Notes: generated by a model not told the origin, from the letters alone. DNA of 64,000 nucleotides from CAUPWF01 sp963515125 (GCA_052116865.1 JBQKKG010000008.1:62001-126000); one strand, 5' to 3'. Counted from the stretch's first letter, positions 41,782 to 51,455 are shown. Numbers and translations: made by a program.

Positions 41782-43830
41782 ATGAAAAAGGACATTCGTT
41801 TAAAGGGTCAGCTAAGATTATACATGCAGTGGCCAGCGATTATGACTATACTTTTGATTGGCATGAATATATGGATATATATGTTAAGCAGGCGGGCAGG
41901 TATTTTGATGTCGGCATTTGTTATTATATATGCAGTAATCGTAGCGCTGTTATATTTCTATAATCGTTCGTTTATCATGGCGGATTTGATTGAATTTGCA
42001 GCCCAGTATGGTGTAATCCAGAACACGCTTTTAAAGAAATTGTCGGTTCCGTACGCGCTGCTAATGGAAGATGGAAAAATCATCTGGATGAATGATAGTT
42101 TTACAGAAATTGTAAAGCAAAAAGAAAAGAATGAAAAATATATTAGTAAATTAATTCCGGAATTGAATCGAAGCATTTTCCCAAAAGAAGATGGGCAAGA
42201 GGTCGAAAAACAAATTATATATGGCGACAGGGACTTTGCAATCACTTTGCGCAGGGTATCTATTGAAGGATTTAGTGAGACAGAACAATTGTTGGAACTA
42301 CCTCATGAGCAGGAATGTTTTATTGCTGTATATATGAAAGATGAAACAGAATTGAATGCTTATATTAGAGAAAATGATGAGCAAAGGTTAATAGCTGGTT
42401 TAATCTATATTGATAACTACGATGAGGTTATGGAAAGTGTAGAAGAAGTTCGACAATCCTTGTTAGTGGCTCTTATTGATCGAAAAATCAATCAATATAT
42501 TGGTAATATTGATGGGATTGTGAAAAAGATGGAGAAGGACAAGTATTTTATCGTTATCAAGACAAAGCACTATCGAGAATTAGAGAACGATAAATTTTCT
42601 CTTTTAGAAGAAGTGAAGAGCGTGAATATTGGTAATGATATGTCTGCAACACTGAGTATTGGATTAGGAGTAAGTGCGGAAACATACGCATTAAGTTACA
42701 ATTATGCACGTGTCGCAATCGATCTGGCACTTGCTAGAGGCGGAGACCAGGCAGTCGTAAAAGAAAGTGATGGTATTACGTATTTTGGCGGTAAACGAGA
42801 ACAGACTTCCAAAAATACGAGAGTGAAAGCACGTGTCAAAGCAGAGGCATTACGTGAGTTCATAGCAACAAAAGATAAGGTTATTGTCATGGGGCACAAG
42901 ATTGCAGATGTGGATTCCTTTGGTGCAGCAGTAGGGATTTATAGAGCGGCAAATGCTCTGGAAAAAACAGCCCATATTGTAATTAATGATATTACATCCT
43001 CTGTGCGCCCGTTATATGATTCTTTTATAGACAATCCTATTTATGAAGATGATATGTTTATTCAGTCAGGAGAGGTGAATAATTATCTCACTGAAAATAC
43101 CATGGTGGTTGTGGTGGATACGAATAAGCCAGAGATGACAGATTGTAAAGAGTTACTATCCAAAGGAGTTACGGTAGCAGTGCTTGATCATCATAGGCAA
43201 AGTAGTACGGTTATTGAGAATGCGGTACTATCCTATATTGAACCGTATGCTTCTTCCTCTTGTGAAATGGTGGCAGAGATATTGCAGTATATTGTAGATG
43301 ATATTAAGATCCGAAATATTGAAGCGGATTGTTTATACGCAGGTATTATGATTGATACCAATAATTTTATGAATAGGACAGGTGTTAGAACTTTTGAAGC
43401 AGCCGCATTTTTAAGACGGTGTGGAGCAGATATTACGCGTATTCGGAAAATGTTTCGGGATGATATGGAATCATATCGTGCAAAGGCTGAGACAGTACGT
43501 AGCGCAGAAGTGTATCGTGATGAATATGCCATTGCTGTTTGCCCGAATAAGGGGATTGATAGTCCAACAATTATCGGTGCACAAGCATCGAATGAATTGC
43601 TTAATATCAATGGTATTAAGGCATCATTTGTTTTAACAGAATATAATGGTAGGATTTATTTAAGTGCACGTTCTATTGATGAAGTAAATGTTCAGATCAT
43701 TACGGAAAGATTAGGTGGAGGAGGTCATATTAATACAGCAGGTGCGCAGTTCCAACATACGGATATGAGTGAAGCTATTAGTGTGATGAAAAAGACCATT
43801 GATGATATGATAGAAAAAGGAGATATTTAG
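41782..43830 (+). CDS. gdpP: Cyclic di-AMP phosphodiesterase GdpP
   Basis: The 682-aa membrane protein has two N-terminal helices, a PAS-like domain (about residues 75-150), a degenerate GGDEF domain (about 160-320) and a DHH/DHHA1 phosphoesterase (about 360-680). The phosphoesterase shows GHKIADVDSFGAAVG, VVVVDTNKPEM, VAVLDHHRQ and GGGGHINTAGAQ. It hydrolyses c-di-AMP. AGGG at 41771-41774 supports the ATG at 41782. It is directly joined to rplI and dnaB in the usual order of Firmicutes. Confidence 0.95.
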   Translation: MKKDIRLKGQLRLYMQWPAIMTILLIGMNIWIYMLSRRAGILMSAFVIIYAVIVALLYFYNRSFIMADLIEFAAQYGVIQNTLLKKLSVPYALLMEDGKIIWMNDSFTEIVKQKEKNEKYISKLIPELNRSIFPKEDGQEVEKQIIYGDRDFAITLRRVSIEGFSETEQLLELPHEQECFIAVYMKDETELNAYIRENDEQRLIAGLIYIDNYDEVMESVEEVRQSLLVALIDRKINQYIGNIDGIVKKMEKDKYFIVIKTKHYRELENDKFSLLEEVKSVNIGNDMSATLSIGLGVSAETYALSYNYARVAIDLALARGGDQAVVKESDGITYFGGKREQTSKNTRVKARVKAEALREFIATKDKVIVMGHKIADVDSFGAAVGIYRAANALEKTAHIVINDITSSVRPLYDSFIDNPIYEDDMFIQSGEVNNYLTENTMVVVVDTNKPEMTDCKELLSKGVTVAVLDHHRQSSTVIENAVLSYIEPYASSSCEMVAEILQYIVDDIKIRNIEADCLYAGIMIDTNNFMNRTGVRTFEAAAFLRRCGADITRIRKMFRDDMESYRAKAETVRSAEVYRDEYAIAVCPNKGIDSPTIIGAQASNELLNINGIKASFVLTEYNGRIYLSARSIDEVNVQIITERLGGGGHINTAGAQFQHTDMSEAISVMKKTIDDMIEKGDI

Positions 43831-44277
43831 ATGAAAGTTATATTATTAGAAGATGTAAAGACAGTAGGGAAAAAGGGTGAGATAGTAAATGTTAGTGATG
43901 GATATGCAAGAAATTGTATATTTAAAAAGAACTTAGGATTAGAGGCGACTACAAAGAATTTAAATGATTGGAAATTAAAGCAAGCAAATATTAAGAAGTT
44001 AGCACAAGAAGAGCTAGAGGCAGCACAAGAACTTGCAAAAAAAATAGAGGCAGGAAAGATTGAAGTATCTATTAAGACTGGCGAAGGCGGTAGAACGTTT
44101 GGCTCCATATCGACAAAGGAGATAGCAACAGAAGTAAAGGAGCAGATGGGGTATGATATAGATAAAAAGAAAATTCAATTGAAAGATCCAATTAAAACAT
44201 TGGGCACACATGCTGTTCCCGTAAAATTACATGCAAAAGTTGTTGCAGATTTAAAAGTAGTAGTGAAAGAAGCTTAG
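43831..44277 (+). CDS. rplI: 50S ribosomal protein L9
   Basis: The 148-aa protein has the L9 N-terminal domain (MKVILLEDVKTVGKKGEIVNVSDGYARN), a long connecting helix and a C-terminal domain. Its start follows the gdpP stop with no gap. The GGAGAT ribosome site lies within gdpP, so translation is coupled. Confidence 0.98.
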   Translation: MKVILLEDVKTVGKKGEIVNVSDGYARNCIFKKNLGLEATTKNLNDWKLKQANIKKLAQEELEAAQELAKKIEAGKIEVSIKTGEGGRTFGSISTKEIATEVKEQMGYDIDKKKIQLKDPIKTLGTHAVPVKLHAKVVADLKVVVKEA

Positions 44278-44288
44278 GGGGAGATATC

Positions 44289-45626
44289 ATGGATGAAGCA
44301 CTCATCAAAAGAGTTCTTCCTCATAGTATAGAAGCAGAGCAATCTGTTGTCGGATCAATGCTAATGGATAAAGATGCCATTACTACTGCTTCGGAATTAA
44401 TAAGTGGGGAAGACTTTTATCAAACTGCATATGGGGTACTATTTGAATCCATGGTTGAACTTTTTAATGAGGGGAAACCCGTTGACTTGATAACGCTTCA
44501 AGAACGATTGAAAGAAAAGGATGTTCCACCCGAGATTAGTAGTCTGGAGTTTGTTAGAGAACTAGTAACAAATGTACCTACGTCTGCTAACGTGAAGTAC
44601 TATGCGGAAATTGTTATGGAAAAGGCTATGATGCGGAAACTGATTAAAGTAAATGAGGAAATTGCCAACACATGTTATCTAGGGCAAGAACCATTAGAAT
44701 CCGTATTGGAGACTACAGAAAAAAAAGTGTTTGATTTGATTCAGTCGAGAAATACCGGTGATTATGTACCAATCAAACAAGTTGTTTTAAATGCATTAGA
44801 CAAAATTGAACAGGCAGCTAAAAATAAAGGCGCTGTAACGGGGATTTCGACTGGATTCATAGATTTGGATTACAAAACAGCAGGGTTACAGCCATCAGAT
44901 TTAATCCTAGTGGCTGCTAGACCTTCTATGGGGAAAACTGCATTTGTACTTAATATTGCACAGCATGTTGCATTTAAAAGCAATAAAGCAGTTGCGATCT
45001 TCAGTTTGGAAATGTCCAAAGAACAATTGGTTAACCGTATGTTTGCGCTAGAGTCACAGGTGGATTCTCAGGCACTAAGAACGGGTAATTTAAAAGACAC
45101 GGATTGGGAGAAATTAATTGAGGGAGCAGGTACTATTGGGAAATCTAGACTTATTATAGATGATACACCAGGAATCTCTATTTCGGAGTTACGTTCTAAG
45201 TGTCGAAAATTCAAACTAGAACAAGGATTAGATATTATCATCATAGACTATTTACAATTAATGTCTGGTAAGGTTGGCGGTCGAAGTGAGTCCAGACAGC
45301 AAGAAATCTCAGATATATCACGTTCACTGAAAGCATTGGCACGTGAATTAAGTGTTCCCGTAGTTGCATTATCGCAACTAAGCCGTGCAGTTGAGCAAAG
45401 ACCAGAGCATCGACCAATGCTTTCGGATCTGCGTGAATCAGGTGCAATTGAACAGGATGCGGACGTAGTAATGTTTATTTACCGAGATGATTATTATAAC
45501 AAAGATACCGAGTTGAAAAATATTGCGGAGATAATTATTGCAAAACAAAGAAATGGTGCCATTGGAACGATAAATTTAGCTTGGTTGCCAAATTACACAA
45601 AATTTGCAAATGCAAAAATCGACTAA
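44289..45626 (+). CDS. dnaB: Replicative DNA helicase DnaB
   Basis: The 445-aa helicase has the DnaB N-terminal domain (LPHSIEAEQSVVGSMLMDKDAI) and a RecA-like core with Walker A ARPSMGKTAF (near residue 212), EMSKEQLVNRM, DYLQLMSG and RDDYY. It unwinds DNA at the replication fork. AGGGGGAGAT precedes the ATG. It ends beside a type B repeat. Confidence 0.98.
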   Translation: MDEALIKRVLPHSIEAEQSVVGSMLMDKDAITTASELISGEDFYQTAYGVLFESMVELFNEGKPVDLITLQERLKEKDVPPEISSLEFVRELVTNVPTSANVKYYAEIVMEKAMMRKLIKVNEEIANTCYLGQEPLESVLETTEKKVFDLIQSRNTGDYVPIKQVVLNALDKIEQAAKNKGAVTGISTGFIDLDYKTAGLQPSDLILVAARPSMGKTAFVLNIAQHVAFKSNKAVAIFSLEMSKEQLVNRMFALESQVDSQALRTGNLKDTDWEKLIEGAGTIGKSRLIIDDTPGISISELRSKCRKFKLEQGLDIIIIDYLQLMSGKVGGRSESRQQEISDISRSLKALARELSVPVVALSQLSRAVEQRPEHRPMLSDLRESGAIEQDADVVMFIYRDDYYNKDTELKNIAEIIIAKQRNGAIGTINLAWLPNYTKFANAKID

Positions 45627-45628
45627 AT

Positions 45629-45692
45629 TCAATTGGGGGCGTAGCAAAATTCAATTTGCTACGCCCCCAATTGAGTTTTGCTATGCCCCTTT
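45629..45692. repeat. Stop-codon palindromic repeat, type B copy 2
   Basis: The arm 45629-45648 (containing GGGGGCGTAGCAAA) pairs over 20 bases with 45655-45674. The tail TTTTGCTATGCCCCTTTTT follows. It begins three bases after the dnaB stop. The outer TCAATT/AATTGA pairs although it differs from the other type B copies. Confidence 0.92.
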
Positions 45693-45803
45693 TTAAGGAA
45701 GATTGTCAATACTTGCGAACGATTGTTTGGTAAAAATATACATTTTTATGCTATGCTTATATCAGCTAATTCTTAAGTGTTACATTAAGGGGGTAATTAT
45801 AGC

Positions 45804-46409
45804 ATGGGACAAGTTCATTATATGATATCAGAAGCGGCTAAACGTGTTGAAGTTGAGACACATGTATTGCGTTATTGGGAAGAGGAGTTAAACTTGCCAA
45901 TTGAACGTACCGAGATGGGACATCGTTATTATACGGAAGAAGATATACAGTTATTTTGCTGTATCAAAGAGCTAAAAGATCAAGGGGTGTTATTAAAAGA
46001 ATTAAAAAGCTTAATACCTGATATTAGGAAGACAAAAGAACAATTAAAAATAAAAAATAAAGAAAAAGAAAAAGAAAAGGAAGTTCCACAAACGATTGCA
46101 GTTGAAGTATCTGAAGTTATTAAAGAAGATAATTTGGAACAGGTTAGAACTTTGATTGGACAAGTACTAAGAGAAGTAGTAGTGGATAACAACAAATTGC
46201 TAAGTGAAGAGGTTGGTAAAAGTGTATCAGGTGAAGTGAAAAAAGAGTTAAATTATTTGATGCAAGCAAAGGAACAAGTGGAAGAAGACCGTTATAAGAA
46301 GTTGGATCGATTGATTCGTCAGCAACAAGTGATAAGAAAGGAAAATTCAAAAAGTAATCCGGGGAGACTTCTTCGTCAAATGCTAGGAGTTGAACCTATT
46401 AGACCGTAG
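45804..46409 (+). CDS. MerR-family HTH protein with coiled-coil tail
   Basis: The 201-aa protein begins with a MerR winged helix (residues about 3-72: MISEAAKRVEVETHVLRYWEEELNLP, MGHRYYTEEDIQLF). A long charged, probably coiled-coil region (KIKNKEKEKEKEVPQ) and a basic tail follow. No metal-binding Cys is present, unlike classic MerR. AAGGGGG lies upstream of the ATG. Its target is unknown. Confidence 0.83.
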   Translation: MGQVHYMISEAAKRVEVETHVLRYWEEELNLPIERTEMGHRYYTEEDIQLFCCIKELKDQGVLLKELKSLIPDIRKTKEQLKIKNKEKEKEKEVPQTIAVEVSEVIKEDNLEQVRTLIGQVLREVVVDNNKLLSEEVGKSVSGEVKKELNYLMQAKEQVEEDRYKKLDRLIRQQQVIRKENSKSNPGRLLRQMLGVEPIRP

Positions 46410-46418
46410 TTAAAAAAG

Positions 46419-46462
46419 AAACGCTCCTTCTTTCTGATAGCAGAAAAGGAGCGTTATTTCTT
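46419..46462 (+). terminator. Terminator after the MerR-like gene
   Basis: AACGCTCCTT (46420-46429) pairs with AAGGAGCGTT (46446-46455), inside which TTTCTG/CAGAAA also pairs. TTTCTTTT follows. Confidence 0.82.
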
Positions 46463-46508
46463 TTAGTAAAATCTTTTTAAATGCACACGGCTATTGCCAA
46501 TGCGAAAT

Positions 46509-46679
46509 TTATTCAGCTGAGATTGCACCTGTTGGACATTGAGCTGCACAAGCACCACAATCTAAACAAGCATCAGCATCGATTACATAATGATCAGCAC
46601 CTTGGCTAATTGCGCCTACTGGACATTCAGCTTCGCAAGCTCCACAGCTTACACATTCATCACTAATTACATGAGCCAT
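46509..46679 (-). CDS. 2[4Fe-4S] ferredoxin
   Basis: The 56-aa protein has two CxxCxxCxxxC motifs: CVSCGACEAECP (Cys 9, 12, 15, 19) and CLDCGACAAQCP (Cys 38, 41, 44, 48). This is the clostridial low-potential ferredoxin, carrying electrons between pyruvate oxidation, hydrogenase or other partners. AAAGGAGG precedes the ATG at 46679. It lies next to the pyruvate formate-lyase genes but has its own ribosome site. Confidence 0.96.
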   Translation of the reverse strand: MAHVISDECVSCGACEAECPVGAISQGADHYVIDADACLDCGACAAQCPTGAISAE

Positions 46680-46803
46680 AGTATGTATCCTCCTTTTATA
46701 TTCGGTAGCAAATTCCTACCGTTTCTTCTTACATTCTAATACAAAATATATAAATATACAAGTAATTTTATGCTCTTGTTTCAATACAAATGTCATTATA
46801 TGT

Positions 46804-47562
46804 CTAGTACTCCTTAAGAGTTCGAGCTGCTTTATAAGCACTTAAGATTGTATTTCGCGCAGCAATGGCTTCTTCCTTAGTTGCTTCGGGAGTATTGGCT
46901 AAAGGATACTCTAGATTCATATTATCGTATTTTGATTTTCCAAGAGAATGATAAGGTAAAACATCTAATGCCTTTATATTGTTTAAATGGGCAAGATAGG
47001 TTCCAAGTTCCTCTAAATATTCTTTGTAATAAGTGATACCTGGTACAATCACGTGCCGAATCCAAACGGGTACATTTTTATCACTTAAATATTCAGCAAA
47101 AGCAAAGATGCGATCATTAGAATGACCAGTTAACTGTTTGTGCTTTTCAGAACGAACATGTTTGATGTCCAAAAGTATCAAATCAGTGAGGGACAATAGC
47201 TCCTCTAACTGTTCCATAAATTTAGGATCTTGGGGTTGAAACATAATGCCGGAAGTATCGATGCAAGTGTGTATTTGATCTTCTTTTAACTTGCGAAATA
47301 GTGATATTAAAAAATCCATTTGCATCATCGGTTCACCACCGGTTACAGTAACTCCGCCATTTTTGTAAAAAGGAAGGTTGTTGTAAAATCCATTTAATAC
47401 CTCATTTACAGAATATACCTTTCCCACATTAACTTCCCAAGTATCTGGATTGTGGCAGTACTGGCACCGCATAGGGCATCCCTGAAAAAAAATAACATAA
47501 CGAATGCCAGGGCCATCTACCGTGCCGCAGCTTTCTATAGAATGTATATATCCTTTTGTCAT
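46804..47562 (-). CDS. pflA: Pyruvate formate-lyase activating enzyme
   Basis: The 252-aa radical SAM enzyme has the cluster motif CPMRCQYCHNPDTW at residues about 29-42 and GGVTVTGGEPMMQ, the glycine-rich SAM site. It makes the glycyl radical on its partner using SAM. The start ATG 47562 has GGGAGGT upstream, while an in-frame extension to 47595 overlaps repeat A5. Its partner radical site is on the separate 80-aa gene upstream. Confidence 0.95.
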   Translation of the reverse strand: MTKGYIHSIESCGTVDGPGIRYVIFFQGCPMRCQYCHNPDTWEVNVGKVYSVNEVLNGFYNNLPFYKNGGVTVTGGEPMMQMDFLISLFRKLKEDQIHTCIDTSGIMFQPQDPKFMEQLEELLSLTDLILLDIKHVRSEKHKQLTGHSNDRIFAFAEYLSDKNVPVWIRHVIVPGITYYKEYLEELGTYLAHLNNIKALDVLPYHSLGKSKYDNMNLEYPLANTPEATKEEAIAARNTILSAYKAARTLKEY

Positions 47563-47575
47563 CTGATACCTCCCA

Positions 47576-47617
47576 TTAGTTAGGACCGGGGGCAATCAGT
47601 ACCCCCGGCCTCAGTTA
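47576..47617. repeat. Stop-codon palindromic repeat, type A copy 5 (degenerate)
   Basis: CCGGGGGCAATCAGTACCCCCGG is close to the type A core without the GACG part. The outer AGGACCGGGGG/CCCCCGGCCT pair with one mismatch. It lies directly after the stop codon (47618-47620) of the minus-strand glycyl-radical gene and before pflA. Confidence 0.7.
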
Positions 47618-47860
47618 TTAAAGTCCTTCGTGGAACGTACGTGCAATTACATCGTCTTGCTGTTCCTTTGTTAATTTTATAAAGTTCACGGCATATCCGG
47701 ATACACGAACGGTAAGCTGTGGATAGTTCTCTGGATGTGCTTGTGCATCTAATAGCGTTTCTTTGGTAAAGACATTGACATTCAAGTGATGTCCGCCTTG
47801 TTCCACATATCCATCTAACATAGTTACGAGATTATCAATTTGTTGTTGACTTACTGACAT
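47618..47860 (-). CDS. Autonomous glycyl-radical domain (GrcA-like C-terminal PFL piece)
   Basis: This 80-aa protein matches only the last part of pyruvate formate-lyase: GGHHLNVNVFTKETLLDAQAHPENYPQLTVRVSGYAVNF, with G55 the radical glycine, then KEQQDDVIARTFHEG. It has its own AAAGGAGG ribosome site and follows a PFL gene that ends just before this domain. GrcA (YfiD) of E. coli similarly replaces a lost glycyl-radical domain. Here it is the only such domain for this PFL. Confidence 0.88.
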   Translation of the reverse strand: MSVSQQQIDNLVTMLDGYVEQGGHHLNVNVFTKETLLDAQAHPENYPQLTVRVSGYAVNFIKLTKEQQDDVIARTFHEGL

Positions 47861-47900
47861 AGGTTACCTCCTTTGTTGTGTGATTATAAAGTTTAAGGTT

Positions 47901-50012
47901 TTAGTTGGCATCCAATCCAATCTCTAGATTTGGAATATTACAAGCTGAATTTGTACATTCATCTAACCGATCAAGATCAAGTTCACCAGCAAAAATCTGG
48001 TCTTCCTTCCCAAGTGCACCAGGGATAATGGAAAATGTATTTGAAATCCCATCTTGAGCATGTCTAAACGGCAATTTTGCAACAGAGGCAAGAGAAGCTA
48101 ACGCGCCATGAGTGTCACGACGATGCATTGGATTGGCACCTGGTGCAAATGGTTCCCCTTGGCGTCTTCCGTCTGGTGTATTACCAGTTTTCTTACCATA
48201 TACCACATTTGATGTAATAGTCAATATGGAAGTAGTTGGAATACTGTGTCGATAGGTATGATGTTTACGCACCTTATCCATAAAGCGTTTTACGATATCA
48301 ACTGCGATTTCATCAACAGCATCATCATTATTTCCGTATTTTGGAAAGTCACCTTCTACTTGATAATCTACAACTAAGCCATCTTCATCACGTATCACTT
48401 TGACTTTGGCATATTTGATAGCACTTAGGGAATCAGCAACTACAGATAACCCAGCAATTCCGGTTGCGAAGTAACGTTTTACTTCACGGTCATGAAGCGC
48501 CATTTGTACTTTTTCGTAACAGTACTTATCGTGCATATAATGAATGATATTCAATGTATTTACATAGAGGCAAGCTAACCACTCCATCATAGCATCAAAT
48601 TTATCCATTACATCATCGTATTCAAGATAATCTCCTTCAATTGGACGATACTTTGGACCAACTTGCATCTTAAGCTTTTCATCAACACCACCATTTATAG
48701 AGTACAATAAACATTTTGCCAAGTTAGCTCTTGCACCAAAGAATTGCATTTCTTTTCCAATGCGCATAGAAGACACACAACAAGCAATTGCATAATCATC
48801 CCCGTGGGTGTCACGCATCAAGTCATCGTTTTCATATTGGATAGAAGAAGACTTGATAGACATTTTTGCACAATATTCTTTAAATTTGCGTGGCAATCTG
48901 GTTGACCATAATACTGTAAGGTTAGGTTCTGGAGATGTTCCAAGATTGTCCAGTGTGTGCAGGTAACGGAAAGAAGTTTTTGTAACTAATGGACGTCCAT
49001 CAATTCCAACTCCGCCGATGGATTCTGTCACCCAAGTAGGATCGCCTGAAAATAGCATGTTGTATTCTGGTGTACGAGCAAATTTGACAAGACGGAGTTT
49101 CATAATAAAATGGTCGATATATTCTTGTGCTTGTGCCTCTGTAATTACTCCATTGTCTAAGTCTCTTTCAATATAAATGTCAATAAAGGTAGAAGTACGG
49201 CCTAGGCTCATGGCTGCGCCATTTTGCTCTTTTACAGCGGCTAAATAGCCAAAATATAACCACTGGATAGCCTCCTTGGCGTTAGAGGCGGGTTTAGAGA
49301 TATCGTATCCATATAGCTCGCCCAGTTTGGTTAATTCACCAAGTGCACGTATTTGTTCGGAAAGTTCTTCACGTAAACGAATATTATCACCGGTCATTCG
49401 CACGAGGGAAGTCGCCAACTGCTCTTTTTTATCTTGAATAAGTAAGTCTGTTCCATACAAAGCAACACGGCGGTAGTCGCCGATAATTCGGCCACGCCCA
49501 TAAGCATCAGGTAGTCCAGTAATGATAGCAGATTTACGAGCCAATTTCATCTCTGGAGTATAAGCGTCAAAGACACCTTGGTTATGGGTCTTTCTATATT
49601 CAGTAAAGACTTTAACTACTTCAGGATCTACTTCATAGCCATTTTCGCTACAAGCGTTCTGTGCCATACGGATACCACCGTAAGGTTGTAATGATCGTTT
49701 GAAAGGTTTGTCTGTCTGAAAACCAACGATAGTTTCTAGCTGTTGATTTAGATATCCAGCTTTGTGTGATGTAATACTAGATACCGTTTTTGTATCCATA
49801 TCTAAAACTCCGCCAGCTTTACGTTCTTCTTCACTTAAACAAAGAACTTGATTCCAAAGGTCTGTTGTTGCTTTGGTGGGTCCAGCTAAAAATGTATCAT
49901 CACCTTCATAGGGGGTATAATTTTGTTGAATAAAATCTCGCACATTTATGGAAGTACGATTCCAACGTCCTGGAGTAAATCCATTCCAATTCAAATTCCA
50001 ATTTTTTTCCAT
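47901..50012 (-). CDS. pflB: Formate acetyltransferase (pyruvate formate-lyase) lacking its radical domain
   Basis: The 703-aa protein aligns with PFL from the N-terminus (MEKNWNLNWNGFTPGRWN) through the catalytic Cys-Cys segment (YAIACCVSSMRIGKEMQFFGARANLAK, near residues 408-411) and GKKTGNTPDGRRQGEPFAPGANPMHRRD. It then ends at LDAN, about 55 residues before a normal PFL end. The missing piece is encoded next at 47618-47860. PFL converts pyruvate and CoA to acetyl-CoA and formate. AGGAGG precedes the ATG at 50012. A longer in-frame extension to 50168 is upstream and AT-rich. Confidence 0.93.
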   Translation of the reverse strand: MEKNWNLNWNGFTPGRWNRTSINVRDFIQQNYTPYEGDDTFLAGPTKATTDLWNQVLCLSEEERKAGGVLDMDTKTVSSITSHKAGYLNQQLETIVGFQTDKPFKRSLQPYGGIRMAQNACSENGYEVDPEVVKVFTEYRKTHNQGVFDAYTPEMKLARKSAIITGLPDAYGRGRIIGDYRRVALYGTDLLIQDKKEQLATSLVRMTGDNIRLREELSEQIRALGELTKLGELYGYDISKPASNAKEAIQWLYFGYLAAVKEQNGAAMSLGRTSTFIDIYIERDLDNGVITEAQAQEYIDHFIMKLRLVKFARTPEYNMLFSGDPTWVTESIGGVGIDGRPLVTKTSFRYLHTLDNLGTSPEPNLTVLWSTRLPRKFKEYCAKMSIKSSSIQYENDDLMRDTHGDDYAIACCVSSMRIGKEMQFFGARANLAKCLLYSINGGVDEKLKMQVGPKYRPIEGDYLEYDDVMDKFDAMMEWLACLYVNTLNIIHYMHDKYCYEKVQMALHDREVKRYFATGIAGLSVVADSLSAIKYAKVKVIRDEDGLVVDYQVEGDFPKYGNNDDAVDEIAVDIVKRFMDKVRKHHTYRHSIPTTSILTITSNVVYGKKTGNTPDGRRQGEPFAPGANPMHRRDTHGALASLASVAKLPFRHAQDGISNTFSIIPGALGKEDQIFAGELDLDRLDECTNSACNIPNLEIGLDAN

Positions 50013-50270
50013 GTTATTTCCTCCTGTTTTTTTTATTATAATACTCATATTGAGTGAAAAAATAGAAACTTTATTTTTCAAGATTATTATATTTATAAAT
50101 GTAATTTTAGTCAATACAGATATTGTACTAAATTGTATACAGTATACAAATTTGTACAATATTGACATTACAAGGAAAAAATTAAGAAATTTTTTATTCT
50201 TTTTTTGTAAAATTGGTGTATAGTGAATAGATAGTTAAAGAAATACTATTTAGTAATGGAGAAGAAGAAT

Positions 50271-51446
50271 ATGAAGAAGAAAATGTTTGAATTAAGTGCA
50301 ATGATTTTATGTGTGGTATTGGTTCTTTGCGCTTGTGCTTCGCCTTCTGCTGATATTCAAGGAACGGACACGAGTCCAATTACAAAGAATGAAGATGACC
50401 AGCATCAAAGTAATTTGAATGTATTAAACCCGCAAGCGTATAGTACGATTAATGGATTGGTATTAGAACCTGGTTCTTATATTTCGATTATAGGACGAGC
50501 TTCGGATGGGGCTTATTGGTCTGCGATAAAAGTAGGAGCAGAGCGTGCAGTTGCGGATATGAATACATCACTAGGATATAAAGGGGAAGATAAAATAAAA
50601 ATAAATTATAGTGGTCCAAGTAAAAAGGACAATGTGGATGAACAGGTCAATATATTAGATGAGGAGTTGGCACGTTATCCTGTTGCAGTAGGAATTGCAA
50701 TTATTGATACACAGGCATGTTCCGTGCAATTTGATTTGGCATCAGAAAATGGAATTCCGATTGTGGCATTTGATTCGGGAAGCGACTATGACGGTATTGT
50801 ATCTATGGTAGGCACAAATAATGCTGAGGCAGCACAAACTGCTACAAATAAAATGTGTACAGAAATTGATGATGAGGGTGAAATCATTTTAATTGTCAAT
50901 GATTCTAAATCCACAACTGGAATAGAGCGAGAAAAGGTAGTAAGAGAAGAACTTGAAGCAAACCATCCAAACGTATCAATCGTGGAATCTATTCATTTGG
51001 ATAAAATAGAAGATTTGGCAAAGATTATTGCAGCAGAGAAAAACCAGGCTTTGCAAGAGGGCCAGCAGCAACTAGATCCAGCAACATTGACAGAAGAAGA
51101 TGTGATGGCGTATTACTTTGAAAAGTATCCAGACATAAAAGGTATCTTATGTACAAATTATGATTCTACACAGTTAGGGTTAGCAACAAGTAAAACTGCA
51201 GGTAAGAAATCCGAAGATTTTTCCATTGTTGGATTTGATGGTGGTGAGGCTCAATTGAAAGCCTTACAATCAGGTGATATCAATGGTTTAGTTGTTCAAA
51301 ATCCATATGGAATTGGATATGCGACAGTGGTTGCGGCTAGTAGAGCAGTCTTGAAGATGGGAAATGAAGCGGTAGTAGATACAGGTTATACTTGGGTAAC
51401 AAAAGATAACATGGGAGAAGAGAACATTCAAAAGATGTTATATTAG
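50271..51446 (+). CDS. Sugar-binding periplasmic-type lipoprotein without transporter genes
   Basis: The 391-aa protein has a lipoprotein signal (MILCVVLVLCAC, lipidated C22). A LacI/RbsB-type binding fold follows (SYISIIGRASDGAYWSAIK, PVAVGIAIIDTQACSVQFDLASENGIPIVAFDSG, GIVSMVGTNNAEAAQ, FDGGEAQLKALQSGDINGLVVQNPYGIGY). GGAG is eight bases before ATG 50271. No permease or ATPase follows. It could feed another transporter or serve as a sensor with a kinase elsewhere. Confidence 0.85.
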   Translation: MKKKMFELSAMILCVVLVLCACASPSADIQGTDTSPITKNEDDQHQSNLNVLNPQAYSTINGLVLEPGSYISIIGRASDGAYWSAIKVGAERAVADMNTSLGYKGEDKIKINYSGPSKKDNVDEQVNILDEELARYPVAVGIAIIDTQACSVQFDLASENGIPIVAFDSGSDYDGIVSMVGTNNAEAAQTATNKMCTEIDDEGEIILIVNDSKSTTGIEREKVVREELEANHPNVSIVESIHLDKIEDLAKIIAAEKNQALQEGQQQLDPATLTEEDVMAYYFEKYPDIKGILCTNYDSTQLGLATSKTAGKKSEDFSIVGFDGGEAQLKALQSGDINGLVVQNPYGIGYATVVAASRAVLKMGNEAVVDTGYTWVTKDNMGEENIQKMLY

Positions 51447-51455
51447 AGAAGGCAT

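Noticed and set aside
47861..47900. Frameshift or assembly break explaining the short pflB
   Set aside because: The gap contains a strong ribosome site directly before the radical-domain ATG, and pflB ends with a normal stop, so a natural split fits better.
50013..50168. N-terminal extension of pflB
   Set aside because: AT-rich, hydrophobic, no homology to PFL; AGGAGG sits before the ATG at 50012, where PFL similarity begins.
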